Shown here: piece after piece, positions 9,762-18,691 of the stretch
Layout: each line of letters starts with the position of its first letter
Position numbering within the stretch: position 1 is the stretch's first letter
Source: Pseudarcicella hirudinis
GTDB lineage: Bacteria > Bacteroidota > Bacteroidia > Cytophagales > Spirosomataceae
NCBI RefSeq assembly: GCF_900115665.1
Contig: NZ_FOXH01000003.1
Coordinates: 124,001 to 188,000, forward strand
Reading direction: 5' to 3'
DNA length: 64,000 nucleotides
Notes under the pieces: model-generated
Told to the model about the DNA's origin: nothing
What the model saw: the letters and a program-made list of their open reading frames with translations, nothing else
Databases searched by the model: none
Position numbers and translations under genes: made by a program

Positions 9762-10745
9762 ATGAAATTAATAAATAACTCCCGTCGGGATTTTTTAAAA
9801 CAAGTGGCATTAACCTCAGGAGCTATGGCTCTTGCACCGGAGCTTCTGATGGCAAATAATACGCCAATAGTAGAACCTGCCAAAAACATGTTTTTCGAAA
9901 TATCTTTAGCAGAATGGTCTTTACACAAAGCAATTTTTGGTGGGAAAATGACGAATCTTGACTTTCCGGTAAAGGCGAGAAAAGATTTTGGTATCGGTAT
10001 CGTTGAATATGTGAATACTTGTTTTAAGTCTTCCACAAAGACCTTTCAGGAAAATGGGAAAGATCAGACGTATTTGAAAGAGTTATTGATGCGCTGTAAC
10101 GATAACAATATAAAGAATCACCTGATTATGTGTGATGCCGAAGGAGAGTTGGGGAATGCAGATGCCAAAAAAAGAATGGAAGCTGTTGAAAACCATTACA
10201 AATGGGTAGAAGCTGCCAAATTTCTGGGTTGTAAAACAATCAGAGTAAATGCGGCGGGCTCAGGGACAAAAGAAGAGTTAGCTAAAACAGCTGCAGATGG
10301 TTTATCAAAACTTTCTGAATTTGCGCAAAAACATGATATTAATGTGATTGTGGAAAACCATGGAGGGTATTCTTCTATCGGAAGCTGGCTTGCCGGAGTG
10401 ATGAAGCAGGTAAATATGAAAAATTGCGGAACATTGCCGGATTTCGGCAACTTCTGTGTTAAACATAATCCGACTGATTATAAGATTTGTGAAGAAAATT
10501 ACGATCGTTATAAAGGAACACAGGAATTAATGCCTTTTGCAAAAGGGGTAAGTGCAAAAACAAATAATTTTAATGCAGACGGAGACGAAAGAGATATGGA
10601 TTATATGCGCCTTATGAAAATTGTGAAAGATGCAGGGTTCAGAGGATATGTTGGCATTGAATTTGAGGGTGAAACGTTAAGTGAAGAGGAAGGAATCAGA
10701 GCAACAATCAAACTCCTGAATAAAGTCGGTGCGAAATTAAGCTGA
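9762..10745 (+). CDS. Tat-exported sugar phosphate isomerase/epimerase-like TIM barrel protein
   Basis: I choose the ATG at 9762 because it places a twin-arginine signal (NSRRDFLK, Arg8-Arg9, then a hydrophobic Ala-rich stretch to about residue 31) at the N-terminus; an in-frame start at 9711 would bury it. The remaining 296 residues form an AP-endonuclease-2/xylose-isomerase-like TIM barrel with metal-ligand candidates in [19 protein letters not shown] and VGIEFEGE. Family members isomerise or epimerise sugars; extracytoplasmic ones are common in Bacteroidetes glycan metabolism. A redox role is not implied by its thioredoxin-like neighbours. Confidence 0.85.
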   Translation: MKLINNSRRDFLKQVALTSGAMALAPELLMANNTPIVEPAKNMFFEISLAEWSLHKAIFGGKMTNLDFPVKARKDFGIGIVEYVNTCFKSSTKTFQENGKDQTYLKELLMRCNDNNIKNHLIMCDAEGELGNADAKKRMEAVENHYKWVEAAKFLGCKTIRVNAAGSGTKEELAKTAADGLSKLSEFAQKHDINVIVENHGGYSSIGSWLAGVMKQVNMKNCGTLPDFGNFCVKHNPTDYKICEENYDRYKGTQELMPFAKGVSAKTNNFNADGDERDMDYMRLMKIVKDAGFRGYVGIEFEGETLSEEEGIRATIKLLNKVGAKLS

Positions 10746-10790
10746 TAAAGTTAATTGTTAAATCCGGAGTTTGACAAATATACCCTGATA

Positions 10791-10819
10791 ATAACTCAGG
10801 CAAAAAAAGCCTGAGTTAT
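10791..10819. repeat. perfect 11-bp stem with A7 loop, terminator-like
   Basis: The arms ATAACTCAGGC (10791-10801) and GCCTGAGTTAT (10809-10819) pair perfectly around seven As. It lies 46 bases after the sugar isomerase stop. There is no T-run after it on the plus strand, so it may be a transcript end stabiliser rather than a classical terminator. Confidence 0.6.
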
Positions 10820-10843
10820 ATGTCATTAGAACACAACTTTTTA

Positions 10844-10851
10844 TACCTTTG
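10844..10851 (+). promoter_or_regulatory. candidate -7 element before the thioredoxin-like gene
   Basis: TACCTTTG fits the Bacteroidetes -7 consensus TAnnTTTG. No good -33 TTG is visible about 20 bases upstream. If used, transcription would begin near 10858. Confidence 0.45.
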
Positions 10852-10975
10852 ATTAAAAAAAGAGTTGCAGAGACCTGAGTCTGAAAAAGATCACTTTCTC
10901 TCACTTTTTGAAGGTACCTTATGGTGGTTTTTAAGGCATATTTTGCAGTTTTCCACAGGTTTAACTACTAAGTTT

Positions 10976-11575
10976 ATGAAAAAGAATTTATTTTTCCTGA
11001 TAATTTTCCTGACCTGCATTTCAGTCTATGGTCAAACAACCCAGACTGCTGTACAGCCAAATGTTACTACAAATGCAACACCGGGTAAGATTCAATGGAT
11101 GAGTTTGGAACAGGCTTATAATGCAATTAAGACCGAACCCCGAAAAATTTTAATTGATGTATATACAGGCTGGTGTGGCTGGTGTAAAGTAATGGATAAA
11201 AATACTTTTACTGATCCGAAAGTAGTAGAATATGTTAATAAGAAATATTATGCGGTAAAGCTTGATGCTGAACAAAAAGAAGATATCATTCTCGGTGAAA
11301 AAAAATATTCGTATGTCCAGCAGGGAGCAGGTGGCTATCATGAAGCGGCAGCCGGATTATTAGGCGGAAAGATGAGTTACCCTACAATTGTTTATCTCGA
11401 TGAAAAATTTAATATGATCCAACCGGTTGCCGGGTATCAGGATGCTAAGCAATTTCATCAGATTGTAACTTTTTTCGGAGACAACTTTTATAGAAATACC
11501 GATTGGAATAAATTTCAGGCTGAAACCTATGCCAAACAATATGGCGGAGAAAATTCTGTACCTGCAAAACAATAA
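10976..11575 (+). CDS. exported thioredoxin-fold protein with CGWC motif
   Basis: I choose the ATG at 10976, which begins a clean signal peptide (MKKNLFFLIIFLTC to about residue 20); an in-frame TTG at 10865 would add 37 unlikely residues. The mature part of the 199-residue protein is a thioredoxin fold with Cys67-Gly-Trp-Cys70 in YTGWCGWCKVM and the cis-Pro segment MSYPTIVYLDE, similar to periplasmic DUF255/thioredoxin_7 proteins. It probably reduces or oxidises periplasmic thiols. It is separated from the Tat protein by a hairpin and a candidate promoter, so it is likely independently transcribed. Confidence 0.87.
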   Translation: MKKNLFFLIIFLTCISVYGQTTQTAVQPNVTTNATPGKIQWMSLEQAYNAIKTEPRKILIDVYTGWCGWCKVMDKNTFTDPKVVEYVNKKYYAVKLDAEQKEDIILGEKKYSYVQQGAGGYHEAAAGLLGGKMSYPTIVYLDEKFNMIQPVAGYQDAKQFHQIVTFFGDNFYRNTDWNKFQAETYAKQYGGENSVPAKQ

Positions 11576-11593
11576 AAAAAACTTTGGTTAGAT

Positions 11594-11633
11594 ATTACAG
11601 AAAGAGCTCGCCATTGCGGGCTTTTTCTGTAAT
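11594..11633 (+). terminator. terminator hairpin after the thioredoxin-like gene
   Basis: A long stem begins ATTACAGAAA and closes with TTTCTGTAAT (11594-11633), with an inner AGC/GCT and CGC/GCG. The Ts lie inside the 3' arm. Confidence 0.7.
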
Positions 11634-11773
11634 AATATTGGAATTGTTTTAGAGTTTACGTGAATAATTCTATATTTTGGATAAACTTTTTTTTAATACT
11701 TACAAAAAAAACGCCAAACTAACTTTTTTTGTAAATTAGTATCTGGAAAAATCTTACGCAGACATATTTTTAG

Positions 11774-13264
11774 ATGAAAAGACGCTTTACCTGTTTTTTA
11801 GCACTTATTGTAATTACTATTTCTACTGCTTCACATTTCCCTGCAAATGACGATGAGCTGGTTGAAATATTTAAGGAGATAAACAAGGAAGTACTAACTA
11901 ACAGCAGAGCCTATTTAACCTTGGGAGATGCCTGTAAGACGATCGGACATCGCCTTACGGGAAGTTCAAACGGAAAGCGGGCAGAGGAATATGCTTATAA
12001 TTTGTTTAAATCTTACGGTTTTCGGGATGTAAAATACCAATCTTTTCAGGTTGAATCCTGGTCAAGAGATACAGTAACATTAGCAATAGCTCCCAGAAAA
12101 AGTGATAATTTTAAGGACGTAGAAGTGGTGTCTCTGGCGATGACTCCGGTAGAAGCTAAAGTTAATGCCGAAATTGTAGATGTTGGAAATGGATTAGAGC
12201 CTGATTTTCAGGTAGTAAAAGATAAAATTGCCGGAAAAATTGCATTGGTAAATATTGGTCTTCTGCCTCCTTTGAAAGGGACAAGAAATTTGCATCGTTC
12301 AGAAAAAACAGCTTTGGCGATGCAATATGGTGCTTTAGGTGTTATTTTTGTAAATACTGTCAAAGGAAACGTCCTTTTGACAGGAACAGCGTCGGTTACC
12401 GGGTCATTGATTGATATTCCTGCCGTTTGTATTTCTTTGGAAAGTGGTATGGAATTGAGAGCCTGGCTAAGTGAAGAGCCTAACCTGGTTGCATTGATTG
12501 ATATGCGCAATTTCAGTAAGGTAATTAAAGCCAGAAACGTAATTGCTACAATCAAAGGTGACAGTAAGAAGTATTCAAAGGAAAAGATTGTAATCGGCGG
12601 ACATTTGGATTCATGGGATCTTGCAGAAGGGGCATTAGATAATGGCGTCGGCTCTTTTTCTATTCTGGATATAGCCAGAACATTTAAAGCTTTGGGCCTG
12701 AAACCAAAACGTACAATTGAGTTTGTGATGTTTATGGGTGAAGAGGAAGGGCTGCTCGGATCGAAAGCAATGCTGGATAAGCTGGTACGGAACGGATCTG
12801 TTAACCAGGTTAAGTTTATGTTTAATCTTGACATGGCAAATAATGTTAACGGATTCAATACTTCCGGGAGAGAAGAAATGGTACCTTTGTTTACAAGTAT
12901 CGGAGAGAAAATAAAATTGGTTGATCCAAGTTTTAAAAATACAGTAATTAATAAAGCAGGTTTACATTCTGACCACCAAAGTTTTATGCTGGAAGGAGTG
13001 CCGACTGCTTCACCAATAGGAAGTATTGCACCTGATGCAGTTGGCTGTTATCATGCTAACTGTGATAAATTTAATCTGATAAATAAAGATGAAATGATGA
13101 ATACGGTTCGTTATACTGCAATGATGCTTTACGGTATAGCAAACGCTTCTGAAATTCCAGCAAAAAAACTTGATTTTTATTCTACAAGAGATTTTTTCAT
13201 AAAGGAAAATTTAAAGAAGGAGCTTGAACTTGGCAGAGAGTGGAAATGGGGAGCAGACGAGTAA
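11774..13264 (+). CDS. exported M28 family metallopeptidase with PA domain
   Basis: The 496-residue protein has a signal peptide (about residues 1-20), an inserted protease-associated region (about 130-235) and the M28 catalytic core. Two-zinc ligands are visible: His and Asp in GGHLDSWD (about 275-280), Asp in GALDNGVG (about 288), the Glu pair in GEEEG (about 322), Asp in MFNLDMANN and His in GCYHANCD. The layout resembles carboxypeptidase Q/plasma glutamate carboxypeptidase relatives, so it likely releases amino acids from peptides outside the cytoplasm. It is flanked by a terminator on the left and a 232-base non-coding gap before ftsZ. Confidence 0.92.
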   Translation: MKRRFTCFLALIVITISTASHFPANDDELVEIFKEINKEVLTNSRAYLTLGDACKTIGHRLTGSSNGKRAEEYAYNLFKSYGFRDVKYQSFQVESWSRDTVTLAIAPRKSDNFKDVEVVSLAMTPVEAKVNAEIVDVGNGLEPDFQVVKDKIAGKIALVNIGLLPPLKGTRNLHRSEKTALAMQYGALGVIFVNTVKGNVLLTGTASVTGSLIDIPAVCISLESGMELRAWLSEEPNLVALIDMRNFSKVIKARNVIATIKGDSKKYSKEKIVIGGHLDSWDLAEGALDNGVGSFSILDIARTFKALGLKPKRTIEFVMFMGEEEGLLGSKAMLDKLVRNGSVNQVKFMFNLDMANNVNGFNTSGREEMVPLFTSIGEKIKLVDPSFKNTVINKAGLHSDHQSFMLEGVPTASPIGSIAPDAVGCYHANCDKFNLINKDEMMNTVRYTAMMLYGIANASEIPAKKLDFYSTRDFFIKENLKKELELGREWKWGADE

Positions 13265-13450
13265 ATTCCAACACACAGGCAACAGAATTAAAATTATCCT
13301 AACCACGCCCTTAAGAAAACCCATTCGATCAAAATTAGATCTGTGTAAAAATGGATCTGATACACCTAAATATCCACAACTTTCAAAAATTTCTGAAACT
13401 TATATTCTGAATTGTAAAAGTTTTACTAATTTTGAGTTACGAAAAATTTC

Positions 13451-13479
13451 GTAGTGACACCCTTACGTTGTGTCTCTAC
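13451..13479 (+). promoter_or_regulatory. hairpin in the presumed ftsZ leader
   Basis: GTAGtGACAC (13451-13460) pairs with GTGTCtCTAC (13470-13479) across a nine-base loop; the two T residues form the only mismatch. It ends 17 bases before the ftsZ ATG and has no T-run, so it is not a terminator. It could affect initiation or mRNA stability. Confidence 0.45.
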
Positions 13480-13496
13480 TCCTAATCTGAAACCAT

Positions 13497-14831
13497 ATGG
13501 CATTCTTCGAGCATAATATTGAAATTCCTAACGAGAATACCTTTAAGTCCATTATCAAAGTTATTGGTGTGGGAGGAGGGGGATCAAATGCTGTTAAACA
13601 CATGCATTTGATGGAGATAAAAGGGGCTGACCTTATTATCTGTAACACTGATGCTCAGGCTTTAGCGTCAAATCCCGTTAAGAATAAGTTGCAATTAGGT
13701 ACAGAACTAACCAAAGGTTTGGGAGCCGGAACGGACCCAGAGCAAGGACGCCAGGCTGCAATTGAAAGCAAAGATAAGATAGAGGAACTTCTTTTGGGAG
13801 GAACAGAAATGCTGTTCATTACCGCTGGTATGGGAGGGGGTACCGGTACCGGAGCTGCTCCTGAAATTGCTAAAATTGCTAAAGCAAAAGGCATTCTTAC
13901 GGTTGCTGTTGTTACCGCACCATATAGCTGGGAAGGGACTGATAAAATAAACTCGGCTTATCAGGGTATTGCCGAACTTAAGACCACTTGTGATACTGTT
14001 CTGGTAGTTCTGAATGATAATTTATTAGAAGTTTATAAAAATCTGAAACGTCGTGAAGCATTTGCCAAAGCAGATGATGTTTTAGCCAATGCTGTTAAAA
14101 GCGTAGTTGATGTTATAGCGAAACCCGGAGAAGTCAACACGGATTTCATGGATGTGAAGAAAGTTTTGACTGACGCAGGTCAGGCGATGATGAGTTCTGC
14201 CGGAGGAAAAGGAGATGAGCGTGCCTTGAAAGCTATTTCTTCTGCTTTGCAGTCTCCATTGCTTAATTCTCAGGATATTGCAGGAGCTAAACGTATTTTG
14301 GTGACTGTTGCAACCAGTGAGGATTATGACCTAGAAATGACTGAGCAGATTGTCATTACAGATTATATCACCAAACAGATCGGACAGGCTCCGGCTATGT
14401 TTAAACTGGGTTTCTCAGTAGATGAAAAACTTGGGGATGAATTATACCTGACTGTAATTGCTGCAGGGTTTGAGTCTAATGAAGAAATTCCGATACCTGT
14501 CATAATTCCTCCTGATGATAAAAAAAATAAGAAAGAAACTAAAACGGAAGAAGTTGTAACTGAAGTCACAAAAACTGAATCGAAAGAAGAAGTAACTGAA
14601 GCCGAAGTTATAGAAATCGTTTCTGAGGTTACAGAAGAAAAGTTTTTTGATCCAAGCCTTATATATAAACCGGAAGATGACAGTTTAAGATTAAGGAAAA
14701 TGATTGATGCTTTTTGCCAGAGAATGCCACAGGAAAGTGATCTTGAAGCTCCTGCATATGCACGTTACAAGGTTCCATTAGTTGATATTTCAAAAATTCC
14801 CGCCGAAGATCTGATAGAGAATCCTTTGTAA
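13497..14831 (+). CDS. ftsZ: cell division GTPase FtsZ
   Basis: The 444-residue protein has the tubulin/FtsZ nucleotide loop GGGTGTG at 113-119, the N-terminal GVGGGGSNAV glycine loop, and the catalytic T7 loop Asn214-Thr-Asp216-Phe-Met-Asp219, so polymerisation-coupled GTP hydrolysis should be intact. After the core comes an acidic Lys/Glu/Thr/Val-rich linker (about 342-392) and a C-terminal segment APAYARYKVPL resembling the partner-binding peptide. It forms the Z ring at midcell. Oddly, no murG, murC, ftsQ or ftsA lies next to it; neighbours are an M28 peptidase and recQ. It may be a relocated or second copy. A strong terminator follows. Confidence 0.93.
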   Translation: MAFFEHNIEIPNENTFKSIIKVIGVGGGGSNAVKHMHLMEIKGADLIICNTDAQALASNPVKNKLQLGTELTKGLGAGTDPEQGRQAAIESKDKIEELLLGGTEMLFITAGMGGGTGTGAAPEIAKIAKAKGILTVAVVTAPYSWEGTDKINSAYQGIAELKTTCDTVLVVLNDNLLEVYKNLKRREAFAKADDVLANAVKSVVDVIAKPGEVNTDFMDVKKVLTDAGQAMMSSAGGKGDERALKAISSALQSPLLNSQDIAGAKRILVTVATSEDYDLEMTEQIVITDYITKQIGQAPAMFKLGFSVDEKLGDELYLTVIAAGFESNEEIPIPVIIPPDDKKNKKETKTEEVVTEVTKTESKEEVTEAEVIEIVSEVTEEKFFDPSLIYKPEDDSLRLRKMIDAFCQRMPQESDLEAPAYARYKVPLVDISKIPAEDLIENPL

Positions 14832-14856
14832 GGGCAAGATTTTTAAATACATATAA

Positions 14857-14878
14857 AAAAGGGGCTTTTGCCCCTTTT
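14857..14878 (+). terminator. intrinsic terminator after ftsZ
   Basis: AAAAGGGGC (14857-14865) and GCCCCTTTT (14870-14878) form a perfect 9-bp stem with a TTTT loop, followed by GATTTTT. It separates ftsZ from recQ. Confidence 0.88.
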
Positions 14879-14940
14879 GATTTTTACAGGATTAGAATAG
14901 TAAATGCCTATTAACTTTATAAAAAATTAGCCTACGTAAA

Positions 14941-17088
14941 ATGCCGTTAACAAAAGAACAAGTCCTGAAACAATATTTTGGATATGATAAATTCCGACCA
15001 CTTCAGTCTGACATTATAGATTGGGTTCTTTATGGACAGGATGCCCTGGTTTTAATGCCGACTGGCGGAGGAAAATCCATCTGCTTTCAGGTTCCTGCTA
15101 TGGTGATGTCGGGTATTACCATCGTCATTTCCCCGCTTATTGCACTTATGCAGGATCAGGTAAGAGGATTGCTGGCAAATGGTATTCCGGCTGCTTATAT
15201 TAATTCTTCCCAGACCGGCTCTGAAATATCACTGATTGAAAAGCGCTGTAAAAGCGGGGAATTAAAACTCCTTTATATTTCTCCGGAAAAACTCTTTTCT
15301 CCGGGCTATTTCGACTTTATTAAGTCGCTTAATGTGAGCATGTTTGCCATAGATGAATCTCACTGCGTTTCGGTATGGGGACATGATTTCAGACCGGAAT
15401 ATACTCAGCTTGGGATTTTAAAGAAATCTTTTCCTGATGTCCCGGTAATAGCGCTTACGGCAACTGCTGACCGGGTTACAAGGAAAGACATATTAAATCA
15501 GCTGGCTATTCCGGAAGCCAGGGTTTTTGTATCTTCATTTGACAGACCGAATCTTTCCCTTGCCGTTTTGCCAGGCCGGAACAGAATAAAAATCATGCAG
15601 GATTTTATTCAAAAGCGTGCTAATCAACCAGGAATAATTTATTGTCTGAGCCGAAAGAATACAGAAGATGTTGCTTCGGCCTTACAAAAAGTCGGGATCA
15701 GGGCGAAGTTTTATCATGCCAAAATGAACCCGGAAGACCGCGCTAAGGTTCAGGATGATTTTATCAAAGATAATTACCAGGTAATCGTAGCTACTATTGC
15801 CTTTGGAATGGGAATTGATAAGTCGAATGTGCGATGGGTAATCCATTATTCTTTGCCTTCCAACGTGGAAAGTTTTTACCAGGAAATCGGAAGGGCCGGA
15901 AGAGACGGCCTCAGGTCAGATACTCTTTTGTTTTATACTTTCAATGACCTGAAAATGAGACAGGAGATGCTGGATCAGTCGGGATTGCCTGAAGAAATGA
16001 AAGAGACGCAATTGGCTAAGCTGGAAAGGATGAAACAGTATTCCGAAGCAGAAATTTGCCGGAGAAGGATACTTCTGAGTTATTTCAATGAGGAAACAAC
16101 AGAGGATTGCGGGAATTGTGATGTATGCAGAAATCCTCCGGTTCGTTTTGATGCTACCATATTAGCTCAGAAAGCCCTTTCTGCTATTGTGCGGACGAAT
16201 GAAAACATCGCCATGGGGATTTTGATTGATATATTGAGAGGTTCCAGAAATCGTAAAGTAGTAGAACATCAATACCATGAAATCAAGACATTTGGTGCAG
16301 GTAAAGATTTGAAGTTTGAGGAATGGGCTGACTATTTACAGCAAATGCTGAATTCAGGAATTATGGATATAGCTTATGATGAAGGACATAGTTATAAATT
16401 AAATAATCGTTCCCGGGCAATTTTAAAAGAGGGGCAAAAAGTAGAATTAGTCAGATTTGAACCTTATGATGTAAAAAAAGCCAGAAAAGAAGAAGAATAT
16501 CCTCTTGAAAGATCGAAAAAGGAAATAATCAGAGATGCTTTATTCGATCGGCTTAAATTTCTCAGAAAGCAGATCGCCGATGAAGCCGATATTCCTGCAT
16601 TTGTGGTTTTCTCAGATGCGACCCTTTCTGATATGGCCCAGAAAAGACCAATTAATAAGATTCAGATGCTTGCGGTTTCAGGAGTCGGAGAGCAGAAATA
16701 TCTTCAATATGGAGAAAGGTTTATGAACGAGATTCTCAATTTTGCGAGAGAAAATTCAGGAACAGGAAGCAGAATTGCCAATGGGATGACATATGTTGAA
16801 ACGTTTGATCTTTATAAAAAAGGCCTTTCTCCTTCAGAAATTGCCAGAACAAGGGGTATGAATGAAATAACCATTTATTCTCATCTGGCAAAACTGTATG
16901 AAGACGGAGAGCGTATTAATCTTGAAGAATATGTGCATACTACTGAACTAAAGAAGATTATCAGACAGGCAGAAATAATGAATATCAGAAAAGGAGAACC
17001 CTTAAAACCGCTTTTTGAAGCATTAAACGGGCAGCATGAATATCATAAACTGAGAATGGCCCTGGCAATCTGGGAGAGGAATAAATAA
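14941..17088 (+). CDS. recQ: ATP-dependent DNA helicase RecQ
   Basis: The 715-residue protein has helicase motif I (MPTGGGKS, about 39-46), motif II DESH followed by CVSVWGHDFRPEY (about 137 on), motif VI QEIGRAGRDG, the RecQ zinc-binding cysteines (C near 370, then CGNCDVC around 393), a winged-helix RQC region, an HRDC domain (about 530-605) and a C-terminal helix-turn-helix extension (KKGLSPSEIARTRGMNE). It unwinds forked and recombination DNA with 3'-5' polarity. The motif II Ser in place of the more usual Ala is conservative. The GreA-C-like gene follows after 19 bases and is likely co-transcribed. Confidence 0.95.
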   Translation: MPLTKEQVLKQYFGYDKFRPLQSDIIDWVLYGQDALVLMPTGGGKSICFQVPAMVMSGITIVISPLIALMQDQVRGLLANGIPAAYINSSQTGSEISLIEKRCKSGELKLLYISPEKLFSPGYFDFIKSLNVSMFAIDESHCVSVWGHDFRPEYTQLGILKKSFPDVPVIALTATADRVTRKDILNQLAIPEARVFVSSFDRPNLSLAVLPGRNRIKIMQDFIQKRANQPGIIYCLSRKNTEDVASALQKVGIRAKFYHAKMNPEDRAKVQDDFIKDNYQVIVATIAFGMGIDKSNVRWVIHYSLPSNVESFYQEIGRAGRDGLRSDTLLFYTFNDLKMRQEMLDQSGLPEEMKETQLAKLERMKQYSEAEICRRRILLSYFNEETTEDCGNCDVCRNPPVRFDATILAQKALSAIVRTNENIAMGILIDILRGSRNRKVVEHQYHEIKTFGAGKDLKFEEWADYLQQMLNSGIMDIAYDEGHSYKLNNRSRAILKEGQKVELVRFEPYDVKKARKEEEYPLERSKKEIIRDALFDRLKFLRKQIADEADIPAFVVFSDATLSDMAQKRPINKIQMLAVSGVGEQKYLQYGERFMNEILNFARENSGTGSRIANGMTYVETFDLYKKGLSPSEIARTRGMNEITIYSHLAKLYEDGERINLEEYVHTTELKKIIRQAEIMNIRKGEPLKPLFEALNGQHEYHKLRMALAIWERNK

Positions 17089-17107
17089 TTACTGAGACAT
17101 AATACAG

Positions 17108-17551
17108 ATGAAATCTGAAATAATTATACAAATAAAAGAGTCAATAGATCAGCGTATGCAGACTTCACGGGAAGCTATGCAGGCAGCTCAGAACTCGGCC
17201 AATGAAGAGAGCAAAAGTTCTGCGGGTGATAAGTACGAAACCGCAAGAGCTATGGGACAACTCGACCGGGATATGCATGCCCGTCAGTATGAACAGGCCC
17301 GTCAGGAAAGAGTGATCGTAGAACGTTTAGACGACCATATTTTTACCGAAAAAATTGGATTAGGATCGTTAGTGAAAACAACTGAAATCTGGTTTTTTAT
17401 TGCTGTAAGCACAGGACTGATAAGTGTGAAAGGCCAGCAGGTAATTGTAGTTTCACCACAATCTCCTGTTGGCCAATTGCTTATTGGTAAAAAAAGTGGA
17501 GATTTCTTCACTTTTAAAGGGAAACAGACAAAAATTGACGAAATTCTGTAG
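17108..17551 (+). CDS. small GreA/GreB C-terminal-domain-like protein
   Basis: The 147-residue protein has an N-terminal charged helical part (about 1-80, rich in Gln, Glu, Arg and Ala, with NEESKSSAGDKYETARAMG) and a C-terminal beta domain with SPVGQLLIGKKSGDFFTF, which closely resembles the FKBP-like domain of GreA/GreB, where the motif SPLGxALLGKxxGD is typical. It lacks the GreA length and the acidic coiled-coil tip. Orthologues are often labelled 3-oxoacyl-ACP synthase in databases; nothing here supports a ketosynthase. A role at RNA polymerase is possible but unproven. It lies 19 bases behind recQ. Confidence 0.7.
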   Translation: MKSEIIIQIKESIDQRMQTSREAMQAAQNSANEESKSSAGDKYETARAMGQLDRDMHARQYEQARQERVIVERLDDHIFTEKIGLGSLVKTTEIWFFIAVSTGLISVKGQQVIVVSPQSPVGQLLIGKKSGDFFTFKGKQTKIDEIL

Positions 17552-17562
17552 AATTTTATTTC

Positions 17563-17600
17563 TCCGGCATACCTGCAAATTTTATTGCCTGGTTGCCGGA
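17563..17600 (+). terminator. hairpin after the recQ unit, terminator-like
   Basis: TCCGGCA (17563-17569) pairs with TGCCGGA (17594-17600), and the interior adds ACC/GGT and GCAA/TTGC pairs. A strong T-run is lacking. A candidate -7 element TACCTTTG for the next gene follows at 17602-17609. Confidence 0.55.
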
Positions 17601-17672
17601 ATACCTTTGTCTGAATTTTAAGACAAGTGTAAAACTTACGATAAAAATAAACCATATTTAACTTATTTTAAC

Positions 17673-18575
17673 ATGAAAAACACATCAGGAATTATTCTGT
17701 TTATTCTCCTTATTTTATGCAGTTTATCCTCGGTTTTAGCACAGAAAAAACCTGAAAAAAAAGACTGGATTTCTCTTTTCAACGGAAAAGACCTCAGTGG
17801 TTGGGATATTAAGATTGCCGGTCAGGCTGTCAACGATAATTATAAAAATACTTTCAGGGTTGAAAATGGTATCCTCAGAATCTCATACGATGAATATGAA
17901 AAATTTGATGGCAAGTATGGACATCTTTATTACAACAAACCCTATTCATATTATATTTTGAGGTTTCAATACAGATTTGTTGGAAACCAAACACCGGGAG
18001 GAGCTGTATGGAATGTGAGAAACAGTGGGGTAATGCTGCATTCTCAATCAGCTAAAAGCCTGTCATTCGGGCAGGATTTCCCGGTTTCTTTAGAACTTCA
18101 GCTTTTGGGAGGGTTAGGAAAAGGAGAACGCCATACAGGAAACCTTTGTACTCCCGGTACCGAAGTTTATATGAAAGGGAAGATTGTGAATGATCACTGT
18201 ACTGATTCAGATTCTAAAACTTATGACGGTGATCAATGGGTTACAGCAGAGGCAATCGTATTAGGAGACTCAATCATACATCATGTTATAGAAGGTGATA
18301 CTGTCCTGACCTATGAAAAACCTCATATCGGCGGAGGATTTGTTAGTCCGGAATATAACTGGAAAACGGCACATATCGATAATGGGGATGAATGGATTAA
18401 AAAAGACGGAAAATTATTGAAAGAAGGTTACATTGCCTTACAGGCAGAGAGTCATCCTATTGACTTCAGAAATATTGAAATTCTTAACCTCAAAGGCTGT
18501 ACAGACCCCAAAGCTTTGAATTATAAGTCATATTACCAAAAATCAGATAATTCAAAATGCCGGTATAAAAAATAA
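17673..18575 (+). CDS. exported DUF1080 (3-keto-disaccharide hydrolase-like) protein
   Basis: The 300-residue protein has a signal peptide (about 1-23, ending VLAQ) and a concanavalin/LamG-like fold opening WISLFNGKDLSGWDIK, the hallmark of DUF1080. Further on are VWNVRNSGVMLHSQ, LELQLLGG and GYIALQAESHPIDFRNIEI, all conserved in that family, which includes 3-keto-glycoside hydrolases. A short C-terminal extension with two Cys (CTDPKALNYKS to SNKSKC-like end) resembles a surface-protein tail. It probably processes oxidised sugars in the periplasm or outside the cell. It appears to have its own promoter after the recQ-unit hairpin. Confidence 0.88.
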   Translation: MKNTSGIILFILLILCSLSSVLAQKKPEKKDWISLFNGKDLSGWDIKIAGQAVNDNYKNTFRVENGILRISYDEYEKFDGKYGHLYYNKPYSYYILRFQYRFVGNQTPGGAVWNVRNSGVMLHSQSAKSLSFGQDFPVSLELQLLGGLGKGERHTGNLCTPGTEVYMKGKIVNDHCTDSDSKTYDGDQWVTAEAIVLGDSIIHHVIEGDTVLTYEKPHIGGGFVSPEYNWKTAHIDNGDEWIKKDGKLLKEGYIALQAESHPIDFRNIEILNLKGCTDPKALNYKSYYQKSDNSKCRYKK

Positions 18576-18642
18576 AGCAGATTCAATTATTAGAAATGGA
18601 AACCCTTCTGAATTTTCCTCAGATGCCTTGAAGGTTTTTAAT

Positions 18643-18650
18643 TAACTTTG
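18643..18650 (+). promoter_or_regulatory. prmA: candidate -7 element for prmA
   Basis: TAACTTTG matches TAnnTTTG and is followed by TGGCAAAA, the same flank seen before lpdA. It puts the transcript start near 18657, downstream of an in-frame GTG/TTG-type extension, which supports the internal ATG at 18692. Confidence 0.55.
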
Positions 18651-18691
18651 TGGCAAAAACAAAAAACAGGAGTTACTTCTGCAGCAGAATT

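Noticed and set aside
12208-12858. 216-codon antisense frame within the M28 peptidase gene
   Set aside because: Shadow of a clearly coding frame; composition is Ser/Ile/Pro-rich without any motif.
13224-13454. 76-codon frame overlapping the end of the M28 peptidase gene
   Set aside because: It lies out of frame in a real gene for its first part, has no family signal, and its composition looks like random translation.
17108-17551. 3-oxoacyl-ACP synthase label for the small GreA-like protein
   Set aside because: No ketosynthase Cys-His-His site; the length is far too short.
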